From the NCBI GenBank assembly GCA_009929525.1, contig SAAH01000034.1, forward strand, positions 1-34,844: a stretch of 34,844 bases of DNA, read 5' to 3'. Origin of the DNA: Clostridia bacterium (lineage in GTDB: Bacteria; Bacillota; Clostridia; Lachnospirales; Lachnospiraceae). Below are positions 8,756 through 17,062 of the stretch, in pieces (the first letter of the stretch is position 1; each line of letters starts with the position of its first letter). Both the position numbers and the translations under genes were made by a program. Below the pieces are notes generated by a model. It worked only from the letters and a program-made list of their open reading frames with translations. It was not told the origin of the DNA and did no database searches.

Positions 8756-8830
8756 GAATCTGAGTACTGACGGAAGAAATGTGGAGTACCACAGGGGAAT
8801 CAGATTCAAGTAAAAGCCGACCGTCTGGGC
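8756..8830 (+). promoter_or_regulatory. ZTP/ZMP riboswitch (pfl motif)
   Basis: The segment has pfl-motif architecture. P1 is GAATCTGA (8756-8763) with TCAGATTC (8800-8807). P2 is TGTGG (8780-8784) with CCACA (8789-8793), followed by the conserved GGGGA. Pairing of GACGG (8769-8773) with CCGTC (8821-8825) leads into the hallmark CTGGGCA. ZTP riboswitches turn genes on when ZMP/ZTP builds up, a sign of 10-formyl-tetrahydrofolate shortage. The downstream channel may therefore supply formate for one-carbon metabolism. The assignment is by eye and was not scored with a covariance model. Confidence 0.85.
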
Positions 8831-8864
8831 AACATTTGTATGATTACAGATGTTGCCCTTTTTT
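8827..8864 (+). terminator. Riboswitch expression-platform terminator
   Basis: GGGCAACAT...TGTA (8827-8840) pairs with TACA...ATGTTGCCC (8845-8858) and is followed by TTTTTT. Its 5' arm uses the GGGCA of the aptamer, so ligand binding should prevent hairpin formation and let transcription continue. Confidence 0.88.
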
Positions 8865-8915
8865 CATCTATGGGGTGGGAGAAGGGCGAAAACTTTATCT
8901 AAGGAGGAGATAAGT

Positions 8916-9686
8916 ATGTTTAAAGATGAGTATCAGGCAGTCTGTAATGCAGGCGCAGCAAAGAGTAACTTGTTAAAGAAGAATCCAGTGGGGTATTTTG
9001 TAGCGGCCATGGTGGCTGGTATGTTTATTTCATTTGGTAGTTTTGTTGCCTTTACCTTGGGGCAGGTAATAAGCTGCGGGGATGCGGCATGCTGGACAAA
9101 ACTGTCACAGGCATTTGCATTTGCAGCGGCACTCAGTCTGGTCATTATGGCAGGCTCTGAACTGTTTACAGGCAACAACTTTGTCATGTGTTCTGCAGCA
9201 ATCAGAAAGACCGTATCGTGGGCTGACACGATCAAATTGTGGGTCGTATGCTGGATCGGCAATCTGGTAGGATCACTGCTCAGTGTTCTGGTTTTTCAGC
9301 TTTCAGGGATACCGACAGCAAGTGAAGGTGTAGTAGCAGATTATTTTATTAAGATTTCTGAAGGTAAAGTTGGATTGGGACCGGTAGAACTGATTTCCCG
9401 TGCTATCCTTTGTAACATTCTTGTATGTCTCGCAGTATGGTGTGGTATTAAGATGAAGTCAGAATCAGGAAAACTGATCATGATCTTCTGGTGTATCATC
9501 GTATTTATGATCTGCGGATTCGAGCATAGCGTAGCAAACATGAGTATCGTAGGTGTGGGTGTTGCCAATGGCGGAATCTCTATCGGACAGTATTTTTACA
9601 GTGTATTGATGGCGTCCCTGGGAAATGTGATCGGTGGTGCAGTATTTGTAGCACTTCCATATCACTTGATCTCCAAAGAAAAATAA
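8916..9686 (+). CDS. Formate/nitrite transporter (FNT) family channel
   Basis: This 256-residue protein has about six membrane segments. FNT family marks include GSELFTGNNFVM and CGFEHSVANMS, the latter with the central pore histidine. AAGGAGG lies about 6-7 bases before ATG 8916; the frame is open further upstream, but that part overlaps the riboswitch terminator. Two functions compete. FNT proteins encoded next to asrABC in clostridia are known hydrosulfide channels that export sulfide. The ZTP riboswitch in front of this gene points instead to formate uptake for 10-formyl-THF synthesis. The gene is divergent from asr and not in its transcript. I favour formate but cannot decide from sequence. 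Confidence 0.9.
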   Translation: MFKDEYQAVCNAGAAKSNLLKKNPVGYFVAAMVAGMFISFGSFVAFTLGQVISCGDAACWTKLSQAFAFAAALSLVIMAGSELFTGNNFVMCSAAIRKTVSWADTIKLWVVCWIGNLVGSLLSVLVFQLSGIPTASEGVVADYFIKISEGKVGLGPVELISRAILCNILVCLAVWCGIKMKSESGKLIMIFWCIIVFMICGFEHSVANMSIVGVGVANGGISIGQYFYSVLMASLGNVIGGAVFVALPYHLISKEK

Positions 9687-9709
9687 TACATATAGCTAGT
9701 TGAATTTAG

Positions 9710-9748
9710 AAACTGTCATTTTAGTGAAAACTGGAATGGCAGTTTTTT
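9710..9748 (+). terminator. Intrinsic terminator after the FNT gene
   Basis: AAACTGTCATT pairs with AATGGCAGTTT and is followed by a run of T. Confidence 0.8.
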
Positions 9749-9790
9749 CGTACTTTAATGAAGAAACTGGACTGGTAAATAATTCGTCAA

Positions 9791-9825
9791 CTGGATATTT
9801 TGATATATCCAGACCGGTGGTATGA
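9791..9825 (+). promoter_or_regulatory. Promoter and inverted-repeat operator of the ECF S-component gene
   Basis: CTGGATAT (9791-9798) and ATATCCAG (9805-9812) form a perfect 8-base inverted repeat with a 6-base spacer. An extended -10, TGGTATGAT, ends at 9825, and the -35 falls inside the repeat. A repressor bound here would block the promoter. The regulator is unknown. Confidence 0.5.
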
Positions 9826-9864
9826 TAGCAGACATATTGAGGAGAAAGAGGAGGAGATGTTATT

Positions 9865-10473
9865 ATGAAATCTCAAACCACATTAATGAAATGGGCTCAG
9901 ACAGCTTTGCTGGCAGCTCTGTGCTATGTGAGTTTTACGTTTTTGCAGATCAAGATACCTACACCGGGAGGAGATGCCACATCACTTCATATTGGCAATG
10001 CCTTCTGTGTGCTGGCAGCATTGCTTTTGGGAGGCGGATACGGCGGCCTGGCAGGCGCGGTTGGTATGACTATCGCGGATTTGATGGATCCCATCTATAT
10101 AGTGGGGGCACCAAAGACGTTTGTCCTTAAGTTTTGTATAGGTCTGATCACTGGTTTAGTGGCACATAAGATTGCCAAAATCAACGAAAGCAATGACAAA
10201 AAATACGTGATGAAATGGAGTATCATCGCCAGCATATGTGGATTGGCCTTCAATGTGGTCGCAGATCCGATCGTAGGATATTTTTACAAACAATATATCC
10301 TGGGACAGCCGCAGCAGATGGCAGAAGTATTGATGAAACTCAGTGCAGTGACTACTTTAGTAAATGCAGTAGTATCTGTTGTACTGGTATCGGCGATCTA
10401 TAATGTGCTTCGACCGGCACTGTTAAAATCAGGACTATTGCAGATAACTGTGAAGCATGAAGCACAAAACTGA
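9865..10473 (+). CDS. ECF transporter S component, substrate unknown
   Basis: This 202-residue protein has five to six hydrophobic helices. The N-terminal stretch KIPTPGGDATSLHIGNAFCVLAALLLGG and the following GGLAGAVGMTIADLMDP are typical of ECF S components that bind a vitamin or related molecule. No vitamin gene or riboswitch is adjacent, so the substrate cannot be named. AGGAGG precedes the ATG. It forms a single-gene unit with its own promoter, a likely operator and a terminator. Confidence 0.85.
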   Translation: MKSQTTLMKWAQTALLAALCYVSFTFLQIKIPTPGGDATSLHIGNAFCVLAALLLGGGYGGLAGAVGMTIADLMDPIYIVGAPKTFVLKFCIGLITGLVAHKIAKINESNDKKYVMKWSIIASICGLAFNVVADPIVGYFYKQYILGQPQQMAEVLMKLSAVTTLVNAVVSVVLVSAIYNVLRPALLKSGLLQITVKHEAQN

Positions 10474-10486
10474 ATATAAACCATAG

Positions 10487-10529
10487 AAAATCTTTCTGAC
10501 TGTGAAAATACAGTTGGGAAGATTTTTTT
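10487..10529 (+). terminator. Intrinsic terminator after the ECF S-component gene
   Basis: AAAATCTT...GACTGT pairs with ACAGTT...AAGATTTT and ends in a T-tract. Confidence 0.85.
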
Positions 10530-10597
10530 GCGTCAATAGAAATTGCAAATGGCACTGGATTTTTTCTTGGGTTAAATGGAAAAGAGGCTTATATGTA

Positions 10598-10650
10598 TTG
10601 ACAAGAGGTAGTCTTAGGAATAAAATGGTTATGTTACGAACATTCGTAAC
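10598..10650 (+). promoter_or_regulatory. marR-ABC operon promoter and MarR operator
   Basis: TTGACA (10598-10603), 17 bases, then TAAAAT (10621-10626) form a strong promoter. A perfect palindrome, GTTACGAACATTCGTAAC (10633-10650), lies at the expected transcription start and is the probable binding site of the MarR protein encoded just downstream (autorepression). Confidence 0.8.
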
Positions 10651-10708
10651 CGAACTAAAATCGGGTTATGAATATTTTTTTGTGTGGAAAGGAGGAGAAC
10701 GATAATAT

Positions 10709-11200
10709 ATGCAGCGTGAAGGACATATAGGGTTAGAAATCAAAAGACTTGATAATGAGATCCACAGCCGTATGGCAGTGTACCGGGATTCAGTCGGAGC
10801 AAGTGAACTTACGAGAATGCAGGCCTGGATCATCGGTTTTTTATATCGGAATGAAGAAAAAGAAATATTCCAAAAGGACATAGAGGCGGAATTTTCCATA
10901 GCACGTTCCACGGCGACCGGGATACTCCAGTTGATGGAAAAAAAAGGCTATCTGAAGCGACAGAGTGTGGAGCGGGATGCCAGGTTAAAAAGCGTGGTCT
11001 TAACGAATGCAGGAGAGAGAATGCATCTGAACATAGAGGACAATATCAGCAAGATGGAATCCAGATTGAGGATGGGCATAACCGGTGAGGAACTGGAAGT
11101 ATTTTTTCGAGTGATACGAAAGATGCGGGAAAATGTAGAAGTAGACGATAACGAGACAGACAGGAGGAGAGGAACATGCAGCAAAAGGAACAGTCAATGA
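10709..11200 (+). CDS. MarR-family repressor
   Basis: This 163-residue regulator has the MarR winged-helix layout: IFQKDIEAEFSIARSTATGILQLMEKKGYLKRQ is the recognition segment, followed by the wing ERDARLKSVVLTNAGE. GGAGGAG lies just upstream of the ATG. The gene overlaps the following ABC gene by 25 bases, so it is cotranscribed and probably represses the exporter operon until a toxic ligand appears. The palindrome in its promoter supports autoregulation. Confidence 0.92.
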   Translation: MQREGHIGLEIKRLDNEIHSRMAVYRDSVGASELTRMQAWIIGFLYRNEEKEIFQKDIEAEFSIARSTATGILQLMEKKGYLKRQSVERDARLKSVVLTNAGERMHLNIEDNISKMESRLRMGITGEELEVFFRVIRKMRENVEVDDNETDRRRGTCSKRNSQ

Positions 11201-12948
11201 TAAGAACCCTTGGGGCACAGGTAAAAGAGTTTAAAAAGGATTCCATTTTGACTCCTGTATTTATGATACTGGAAGTTATCATGGAGATGATCATACCTCT
11301 TTTGATGGCCTCTATCATCGATAATGGTGTGGAAAAGGGCAACATAAAATACATATGCCTGATAGGCGGAATTATGGTTTTAGCGGCACTGGGAGGTTTA
11401 TTTACAGGTGTTATGGGAGGAAAATGTGCAGCCAGTGCTTCCTCTGGATTCGCAAGGAATCTGCGGGCGGCCATGTATGAAAATATACAGAAATTTTCAT
11501 TTTCAAATATAGATAAGTACAGTACAGCAGGTCTGATCACCAGACTGACTACAGATGTGACCAATCTGCAAAATGCTTATCAGATGCTTCTTCGTATGTT
11601 CACCCGTGCACCGGCCAGTTTGATCTGTGCGATGGTGATGGCATTCAGCATCAATGCGAGATTGTCATCTATTTATTTGATAGCTGTTGTCGTGCTCGGT
11701 ATCTGCCTGTTTTTGATCATGAGCAGAACAACAAAGTATTTTCAGCAGGTATTTAAAAAGTATGATGACTTGAATGCCAGTGTGCAGGAAAATGTGGCTG
11801 GTATTCGTGTAGTCAAGGCTTACGTTAGAGAAGACTATGAGAATAAAAAGTTTTCTAAGGCAAGCTACAATGTATACAAGATGTTTGTAAAAGCCGAAGG
11901 GATACTGACTTTGAATGCACCTTTGATGCAGTTTACCGTATATGGATGTATTCTTGGTATCAGCTGGCTTGGAGCAAAGATGATATCGGCAGATGCACTG
12001 ACAACAGGTGAATTGATGAGTCTTTTGACTTATTGCATGAATATCTTAATGAGTCTGATGATGCTTTCTATGATCTTCGTTATGGTCACTATGAGTATGG
12101 CAAGTGCACAGAGGATTACGGAAGTTCTGAGAGAAGATGCAGAACTTAAGAATCCCGAGAATCCGGTAGCTGAAGTGAAAAATGGTGAGATCATTTTTGA
12201 TCATGTGGACTTTAGCTATAAGAAAGACAGCAAAGAGTCGGTATTAAAAGATGTCTGTCTGACGATCCATCCGGGAGAAACTATCGGTATCCTGGGCGGA
12301 ACAGGAAGTGCGAAGACAAGTCTCGTCAGTTTGATCAGCAGACTTTATGACGTATCAAAAGGATGCGTAAAAGTTGGCGGTGTGGATGTAAGAAAATACG
12401 ATATGGAAGTCCTGAGAAATCAGGTTGCTGTTGTCCTTCAGAAAAATGTATTATTTTCAGGGACGATCCTCGATAATCTTCGTTGGGGAGACGAGAATGC
12501 ATCAAAAGAAGAATGTGAACGTGTATGTAAGCTGGCATGTGCAGATGAATTCATCGAAAAAATGCCGGATGGATATGAAACATACATAGAGCAGGGTGGA
12601 ACCAATGTATCCGGCGGCCAGAAGCAGAGACTTTGTATTGCCAGGGCATTATTGAAAAAACCGAAGATATTGATTCTTGATGATTCCACCAGTGCAGTTG
12701 ACACGGCGACAGATGCCAGGATCAGACATGCTTTTATTGAAGAGATTCCAGACACAACAAAACTGATCATTGCACAGAGAATATCAAGTGTTCAGGATGC
12801 AGACCGGATCATCGTTATGGATGATGGAAAGGTAAATGCTTTCGGTACACATGAGGAATTGTTAAAGACGAATTCTATATATCAGGAAGTTTATGAGTCA
12901 CAGACACAGGGCAGTGGAGATTTTGATGAAAAGAGAGGTGACAAATAA
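11176..12948 (+). CDS. ABC exporter half-transporter with degenerate ATP site
   Basis: A six-helix type IV membrane domain (about residues 15-310) precedes an ATPase domain in this 590-residue protein. The ATP site is altered: the P-loop reads GGTGSAKTS (residues 374-382, Ala where Gly is normal), Walker B ends LDDS (D503 instead of the catalytic Glu), and the H-switch is IAQRIS (Gln for His). The signature NVSGGQKQR is intact. This pattern is known in heterodimeric exporters, where one site is non-hydrolytic and the partner supplies the active one. The partner is the next gene. It probably exports drugs, lipids or peptides. Confidence 0.92.
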   Translation: MQQKEQSMIRTLGAQVKEFKKDSILTPVFMILEVIMEMIIPLLMASIIDNGVEKGNIKYICLIGGIMVLAALGGLFTGVMGGKCAASASSGFARNLRAAMYENIQKFSFSNIDKYSTAGLITRLTTDVTNLQNAYQMLLRMFTRAPASLICAMVMAFSINARLSSIYLIAVVVLGICLFLIMSRTTKYFQQVFKKYDDLNASVQENVAGIRVVKAYVREDYENKKFSKASYNVYKMFVKAEGILTLNAPLMQFTVYGCILGISWLGAKMISADALTTGELMSLLTYCMNILMSLMMLSMIFVMVTMSMASAQRITEVLREDAELKNPENPVAEVKNGEIIFDHVDFSYKKDSKESVLKDVCLTIHPGETIGILGGTGSAKTSLVSLISRLYDVSKGCVKVGGVDVRKYDMEVLRNQVAVVLQKNVLFSGTILDNLRWGDENASKEECERVCKLACADEFIEKMPDGYETYIEQGGTNVSGGQKQRLCIARALLKKPKILILDDSTSAVDTATDARIRHAFIEEIPDTTKLIIAQRISSVQDADRIIVMDDGKVNAFGTHEELLKTNSIYQEVYESQTQGSGDFDEKRGDK

Positions 12949-14855
12949 TGCCGGGACCAATGGGAAGAAGACCAAAAGGACCAGTAAAGAAGGTAGAACA
13001 GCCGGGAAAATTACTGGGACGACTGATGAAATATATCATGAAGAGCTATGGAATACAGCTGATCATTGTGGCGATATGCATATTTGTCAGTGTTATAGCA
13101 AATGTACAGGGAACGATGTTCATGAGAGATCTGATCGACAAATATATCCAGCCGGTGATCGGCATGGAAAATCCGGATTTTGGGCCGCTTTTAGGGGCGA
13201 TCATTCGTGTAGGAGGCTTTTATCTGATCGGTGTATTAGCAACTTTTGCGTATAACCGGATCATGGTCTATGTTACACAGGGAACACTTAAAAATATGCG
13301 AGTTGATATATTTACACATATGGAAAGCTTGCCGATCAAGTATTTTGATACTCATCCGCATGGTGATATCATGTCGGTTTATACCAATGATATCGATACT
13401 CTCCGTCAGATGATCAGCCAAAGTATGCCGCAGCTTTTTTCCAGCGTGATCACGATCGTCAGCGTTATGGTAAGCATGATCATCCTCAGCATACCGCTTA
13501 CTATCGTTACTTTTGTCATGATAGGGATTATGCTGTTTACCACAAAGTGGCTTGCTGGTATGAGTGGAAAATATTTTATGGCACAGCAAAAAGATATTGG
13601 AAGTGTGAATGGTTATATCGAGGAGATGATGGAAGGACAAAAAGTGGTAAAAGTATTTTGCCATGAAGAAAAGAGTCTGGAGAAGTTTTATGAACTGAAT
13701 GATCATCTGTGTGAGAGTGCCAATTATGCAAACCGATATGGAAATATGCTTGGGCCTGTCAATGCACAGCTTGGTAATGTAAGTTATGTTGTCTGCGCCA
13801 TCGTTGGCGGAATCTTTGCCATTTACCATGTGGCAGGACTTACTCTGGGTGGTCTTGCAAGTTTCCTTACCTTTAATAAAAGTATCAATATGCCGATCAA
13901 CCAGGTAAGCCAGCAGTTAAACAGTATCGTTATGGCACTTGCAGGTGCAGAACGTATCTTTAAACTTCTGGATGAAACACCGGAAGTTGATGATGGCTAT
14001 GTTACTTTAGTAAATGCTGTAAAAGAAGGCGGAGAACTGAAAGAAACGCAGAAGCGTACCGGATGTTGGGCATGGAAACATCATCATAAAGCAGAGGGAA
14101 CGACGACTTATAAAGAAGTGCAGGGTGATGTGGTATTCAATGGCGTTGATTTTGGATATGATGACCGGAAGATCGTGCTCCATGATGTAAAGCTCTATGC
14201 ACAGCCGGGAGATAAGATTGCGTTTGTTGGATCGACCGGTGCAGGAAAAACGACGATAACGAACCTGATCAACCGATTCTATGATATCCAGGATGGAAAA
14301 ATCCGATACGACGGGATTAATATTAATAAGATCAGAAAGTCCGATCTTCGCCGTTCATTGGGGATCGTTCTTCAGGATACCCAGTTATTTACAGAAACAG
14401 TTATGGAGAATATCAGATATGGCAAGCTGGACGCTACGGACGAGGAAGTTATTGCAGCAGCAAAACTTGCCAATGCGGATGGGTTTATCAGAAGACTTCC
14501 TGATGGATATCAGACGAAACTTACGAACAACGGAGCGAACCTGAGTCAGGGACAAAGACAGCTTCTGGCGATCGCACGTGCAGCGGTAGCTGATCCACCA
14601 GTATTGATCCTTGATGAGGCAACTTCTTCTATTGATACAAGAACAGAAAAACTGGTACAAGACGGTATGGATCGACTTATGAGTGGAAGAACAACTTTTG
14701 TTATTGCTCATCGTTTATCTACTGTCAAAAACAGTGACTGCATTATGGTACTTGAGCAGGGAAGAATCATTGAGCGGGGCACACATGAACAACTGTTAGA
14801 AGAGCAGGGAAAATATTATCAGCTTTATACAGGAAGTTCAGGAGCACTTGCATAA
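12948..14855 (+). CDS. ABC exporter half-transporter, catalytic partner
   Basis: This 635-residue membrane-ATPase fusion has a canonical ATP site: P-loop GSTGAGKT (428-435), signature LSQGQRQ, Walker B ILILDEATSS with the catalytic Glu, and H-switch IAHRLST. It overlaps the first ABC gene at TAATG, so the two are translationally coupled and should form a heterodimer. An extra loop between the membrane and ATPase domains contains CWAWKHHHK and is longer than in the partner. Regulation is by the MarR protein upstream. The transported substrate is unknown. Confidence 0.93.
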   Translation: MPGPMGRRPKGPVKKVEQPGKLLGRLMKYIMKSYGIQLIIVAICIFVSVIANVQGTMFMRDLIDKYIQPVIGMENPDFGPLLGAIIRVGGFYLIGVLATFAYNRIMVYVTQGTLKNMRVDIFTHMESLPIKYFDTHPHGDIMSVYTNDIDTLRQMISQSMPQLFSSVITIVSVMVSMIILSIPLTIVTFVMIGIMLFTTKWLAGMSGKYFMAQQKDIGSVNGYIEEMMEGQKVVKVFCHEEKSLEKFYELNDHLCESANYANRYGNMLGPVNAQLGNVSYVVCAIVGGIFAIYHVAGLTLGGLASFLTFNKSINMPINQVSQQLNSIVMALAGAERIFKLLDETPEVDDGYVTLVNAVKEGGELKETQKRTGCWAWKHHHKAEGTTTYKEVQGDVVFNGVDFGYDDRKIVLHDVKLYAQPGDKIAFVGSTGAGKTTITNLINRFYDIQDGKIRYDGININKIRKSDLRRSLGIVLQDTQLFTETVMENIRYGKLDATDEEVIAAAKLANADGFIRRLPDGYQTKLTNNGANLSQGQRQLLAIARAAVADPPVLILDEATSSIDTRTEKLVQDGMDRLMSGRTTFVIAHRLSTVKNSDCIMVLEQGRIIERGTHEQLLEEQGKYYQLYTGSSGALA

Positions 14856-14879
14856 GCGTCCTCCATTTTTGTCTTATCC

Positions 14880-14908
14880 TTGCTTTTCCATGCTGTATCA
14901 CTTATAAT
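14880..14908 (+). promoter_or_regulatory. Promoter of the arsC-like/DUF2284 unit
   Basis: TTGCTT (14880-14885), 17 bases and TATAAT (14903-14908) lie shortly after the ABC operon. No clear terminator separates the two units. Confidence 0.55.
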
Positions 14909-14952
14909 TTTCCTATATGAGACATGTGGTGGAATACAAGGGAGGTAAAGCA

Positions 14953-15300
14953 ATGTTATTTATAGAATATCCAAAATGCAGTACCTGCAAAAAAGCAAAA
15001 GCATGGCTGGAGGCTCACGGAGCGGAATTTACAGACAGACATATCATCGAAGAGAATCCAACGGCAGAAGAACTGACCAAATGGTACAAAAAAAGTGGTC
15101 TTCCATTAAAACGTTTTTTTAATACCAGCGGCATGAAATACAAAGAATTGCAGCTGAAAGATAAGCTTCCAAAGATGAGTGAGGAAGAACAGATCACATT
15201 ATTGGCTACGGATGGGATGCTGGTAAAAAGACCATTGCTTATCGGTGATGAATTTATCATACCCGGGTTCAAGGAAAAGGAGTGGGAGAGTGTATTATGA
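14953..15300 (+). CDS. ArsC/Spx-family thiol-redox protein
   Basis: This 115-residue thioredoxin-fold protein begins MLFIEYPKCSTCKKAKAWL, with a C-x2-C motif at residues 9 and 12 as in Spx/YffB-type members. It ends with the family segment LVKRPLLIGDEFIIPGF. Members act as arsenate reductases, or as redox-sensing RNA-polymerase partners (Spx); no arsenic genes are nearby, so arsenate reduction is doubtful. GGGAGG lies about 8 bases before ATG 14953. The stop overlaps the next start at ATGA. Confidence 0.85.
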   Translation: MLFIEYPKCSTCKKAKAWLEAHGAEFTDRHIIEENPTAEELTKWYKKSGLPLKRFFNTSGMKYKELQLKDKLPKMSEEEQITLLATDGMLVKRPLLIGDEFIIPGFKEKEWESVL

Positions 15301-15836
15301 CAGATGAAGAGATGAAGCAGCTTGCATTGGACAGCGGATTTACCCATGCAGCTTTTATGGATGTGGCAGATCTTGAGTTTGATGCAGCACTGAGGCAGTA
15401 CTGCGTGGAGAATACCTGTGGAAATTATGACAGGAATTATGCTTGCCCTCCGGAGTGCGGAACACCAGGAGAGATGGAGGAGAAGGTTCGAAAGTATAAA
15501 AGAGCGTTGGTTCTTGAATCTGTTCAGCCAGTGGGATCAGTAATGGATCCAGAGGAGACAAAGACAGCAAAAAAAGCTCATAACATGATATCAAGAGAAT
15601 TTGTTAACATGATGAAAAAGGAATGTTCGGAAAGTTCAGCGGTGATGGCGGGTCCATGCACATTTTGCAAAACATGTGCTCAGATTGAGGGAAAGCCCTG
15701 CCGTTTTCCGGAGGAAGTGTATTCCTGTCTTTCCGCTTACTGCATTGATGCAGGGAAGATGGCGGAACATTGCGGATTGCCTTACTGGTGCGGCATGGAT
15801 AAGGTGGCATTCTTTAGTATCTATCTTTTCAACTAA
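15297..15836 (+). CDS. DUF2284 cysteine-rich putative metal-binding protein
   Basis: This 179-residue protein is rich in cysteine: CGNYDRNYACPPECGTP, CTFCKTCAQIEGKPCRFP and YSCLSAYCID. The pattern matches DUF2284, thought to bind metal or an iron-sulfur cluster; no reaction is known. It overlaps the arsC-like gene (ATGA), so the two are coupled and may share a redox role. GGAG lies a short distance before the start. Confidence 0.82.
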   Translation: MTDEEMKQLALDSGFTHAAFMDVADLEFDAALRQYCVENTCGNYDRNYACPPECGTPGEMEEKVRKYKRALVLESVQPVGSVMDPEETKTAKKAHNMISREFVNMMKKECSESSAVMAGPCTFCKTCAQIEGKPCRFPEEVYSCLSAYCIDAGKMAEHCGLPYWCGMDKVAFFSIYLFN

Positions 15837-15858
15837 AAAAGAATAAAGAGGAAAATAC

Positions 15859-16230
15859 ATGATAGGACAGATTGAGACCTACCTTGAATGGATATTGGAA
15901 AATATTGCGAGCATCGCTATCATATTGTTTGAGTTTGTTGGCGTGGCTATCATTATCGTAAGCGGTATAAAGGGTATCGTCAAATGGCTCAGACATGCCG
16001 GTGATACAAAAATTTATCTGGCTAAAGGACTTGCGATGGGACTGGAATTCAAGATGGGAAGTGAGATCTTGAGGACGGTTATTGTAAGGGAATGGAAGGA
16101 GATAGGAATCGTGGCAGGCATCATAGCTCTTCGGGCGGCACTTACATTCTTGATCCATTGGGAGATAAAGGAAGAGGAAAGAGGAAAAGAAGCAGAAAAA
16201 GTGATAGAAAAAGCACTTGAAAAAAAGTAA
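15859..16230 (+). CDS. DUF1622-family membrane protein
   Basis: This 123-residue protein has two to three membrane helices (ASIAIILFEFVGVAIIIVSG; EIGIVAGIIALRAALTFLI), a conserved LAKGLAMGLEFKMGSEILRTV loop and a Lys/Glu-rich tail. This matches DUF1622, whose function is unknown. It follows the DUF2284 gene by 22 bases with AGAGG before the ATG, so it is probably the last gene of that operon. Confidence 0.85.
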   Translation: MIGQIETYLEWILENIASIAIILFEFVGVAIIIVSGIKGIVKWLRHAGDTKIYLAKGLAMGLEFKMGSEILRTVIVREWKEIGIVAGIIALRAALTFLIHWEIKEEERGKEAEKVIEKALEKK

Positions 16231-16240
16231 AGAATTTATC

Positions 16241-16279
16241 AAAAAAGCGTGTTTCCATATGGAGGGGACGCGCTTTTTT
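16241..16279 (+). terminator. Intrinsic terminator after the DUF1622 gene
   Basis: AAAAAAGCGTGTTTCC pairs with GGAGGGGACGCGCTTTTTT around an ATAT loop. It may also serve the convergent TetR gene. Confidence 0.85.
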
Positions 16280-16324
16280 GATGTGTGGCTAAAGAGTGAT
16301 GGCCAGATGGAAATTCCTGTGTGA

Positions 16325-16897
16325 TCACATCCGATCGGGAATAAGAAAACTTTCCAGCCCGGATTTGATGAAACGGTCGATGGTAGACTGGATGGTTTTC
16401 CAGTTTGTACTCTTGTTTTTCAGTGCCTGCCGGTTAATGGCAAGGCAGCCATTGATCTGAAAATAATACACGGCTTCTGCTTCTTCAAAGGTTAATAAAG
16501 ACCGCTTCATGATCCAGGTCACAAAATCCTCTTTTCCAGCTTCAGCAATTTTTTCGATGATAATGGATGAGATTGATTCATCGAGAAAAAGTACCTGATA
16601 GCGGGTGTCTTCCTGTATCTTGCTGCAGAAGGGGTAGGTGCAGCTGTGAACTTTCGCACACATCAGATGGTCGATCAGACTTGTAGTTTCCTGCATCATA
16701 TCATGTATGAGTTCATCCAGAACTTCATAAGAATCACAGTAGTGAAGATAAAATGTCCCCCGGTTGATATCTGCGGTTTTGCATAGTGTGGTAACTGATA
16801 TCTTTGTAAATTCTTTTTTCTCCATGAGAGAAAGAAGAGTTGTTTTGATCAAATCTTTTGTATAAGAAGTACGACGGTCGGTTTTTCTTGTTTCCAC
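16325..16897 (-). CDS. TetR/AcrR-family regulator, likely controller of the cooC island
   Basis: This 190-residue protein has an N-terminal TetR HTH (TKDLIKTTLLSLMEKKEFTKISVTTLCKTADINRGTFYLHY). The C-terminal ligand domain matches no class I know and contains several cysteines in a row of KVHSCTYPFCSKIQ. I choose the GTG at 16897 because GGAG sits 8 bases before it; an in-frame TTG at 16903 is too close. The gene is divergent from cooC1. The shared gap contains a TTGTAA-N9-TTACAA repeat, probably its operator, and a similar repeat precedes the sirtuin-like operon. Confidence 0.85.
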   Translation of the reverse strand: METRKTDRRTSYTKDLIKTTLLSLMEKKEFTKISVTTLCKTADINRGTFYLHYCDSYEVLDELIHDMMQETTSLIDHLMCAKVHSCTYPFCSKIQEDTRYQVLFLDESISSIIIEKIAEAGKEDFVTWIMKRSLLTFEEAEAVYYFQINGCLAINRQALKNKSTNWKTIQSTIDRFIKSGLESFLIPDRM

Positions 16898-16981
16898 AGG
16901 CAAATCTCCTTTTCATGTATGATGATTCTCAACAATTTTTTAGATCTGTTCATGAATTGTACAAAATAAAAAAACTGTATA

Positions 16982-17009
16982 TTGTAATTTATATATTTAC
17001 AAGTATAAT
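16982..17009 (+). promoter_or_regulatory. cooC1 operon promoter with TetR-type operator
   Basis: TTGTAA (16982-16987) is both a -35 element and the left arm of an inverted repeat TTGTAA-N9-TTACAA (16982-17002). TATAAT follows at 17004-17009 after a 16-base spacer. A bound repressor would cover the -35. The same element occurs at 21696-21716. Confidence 0.65.
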
Positions 17010-17062
17010 TGCATTTATACAAAAAATCAACAGTATGTTCAGAAAATGAAAGGAGATAAACT

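Noticed and set aside
8916-9686. Firm naming of the FNT gene as a hydrosulfide channel
   Set aside because: Proximity to asrABC suggests it, but the gene is divergent and carries a ZTP riboswitch, so the substrate is left open.
13236-13829. Minus-strand frame of 197 codons within the second ABC gene
   Set aside because: It is antisense to a well-supported transporter and has no domain of its own.
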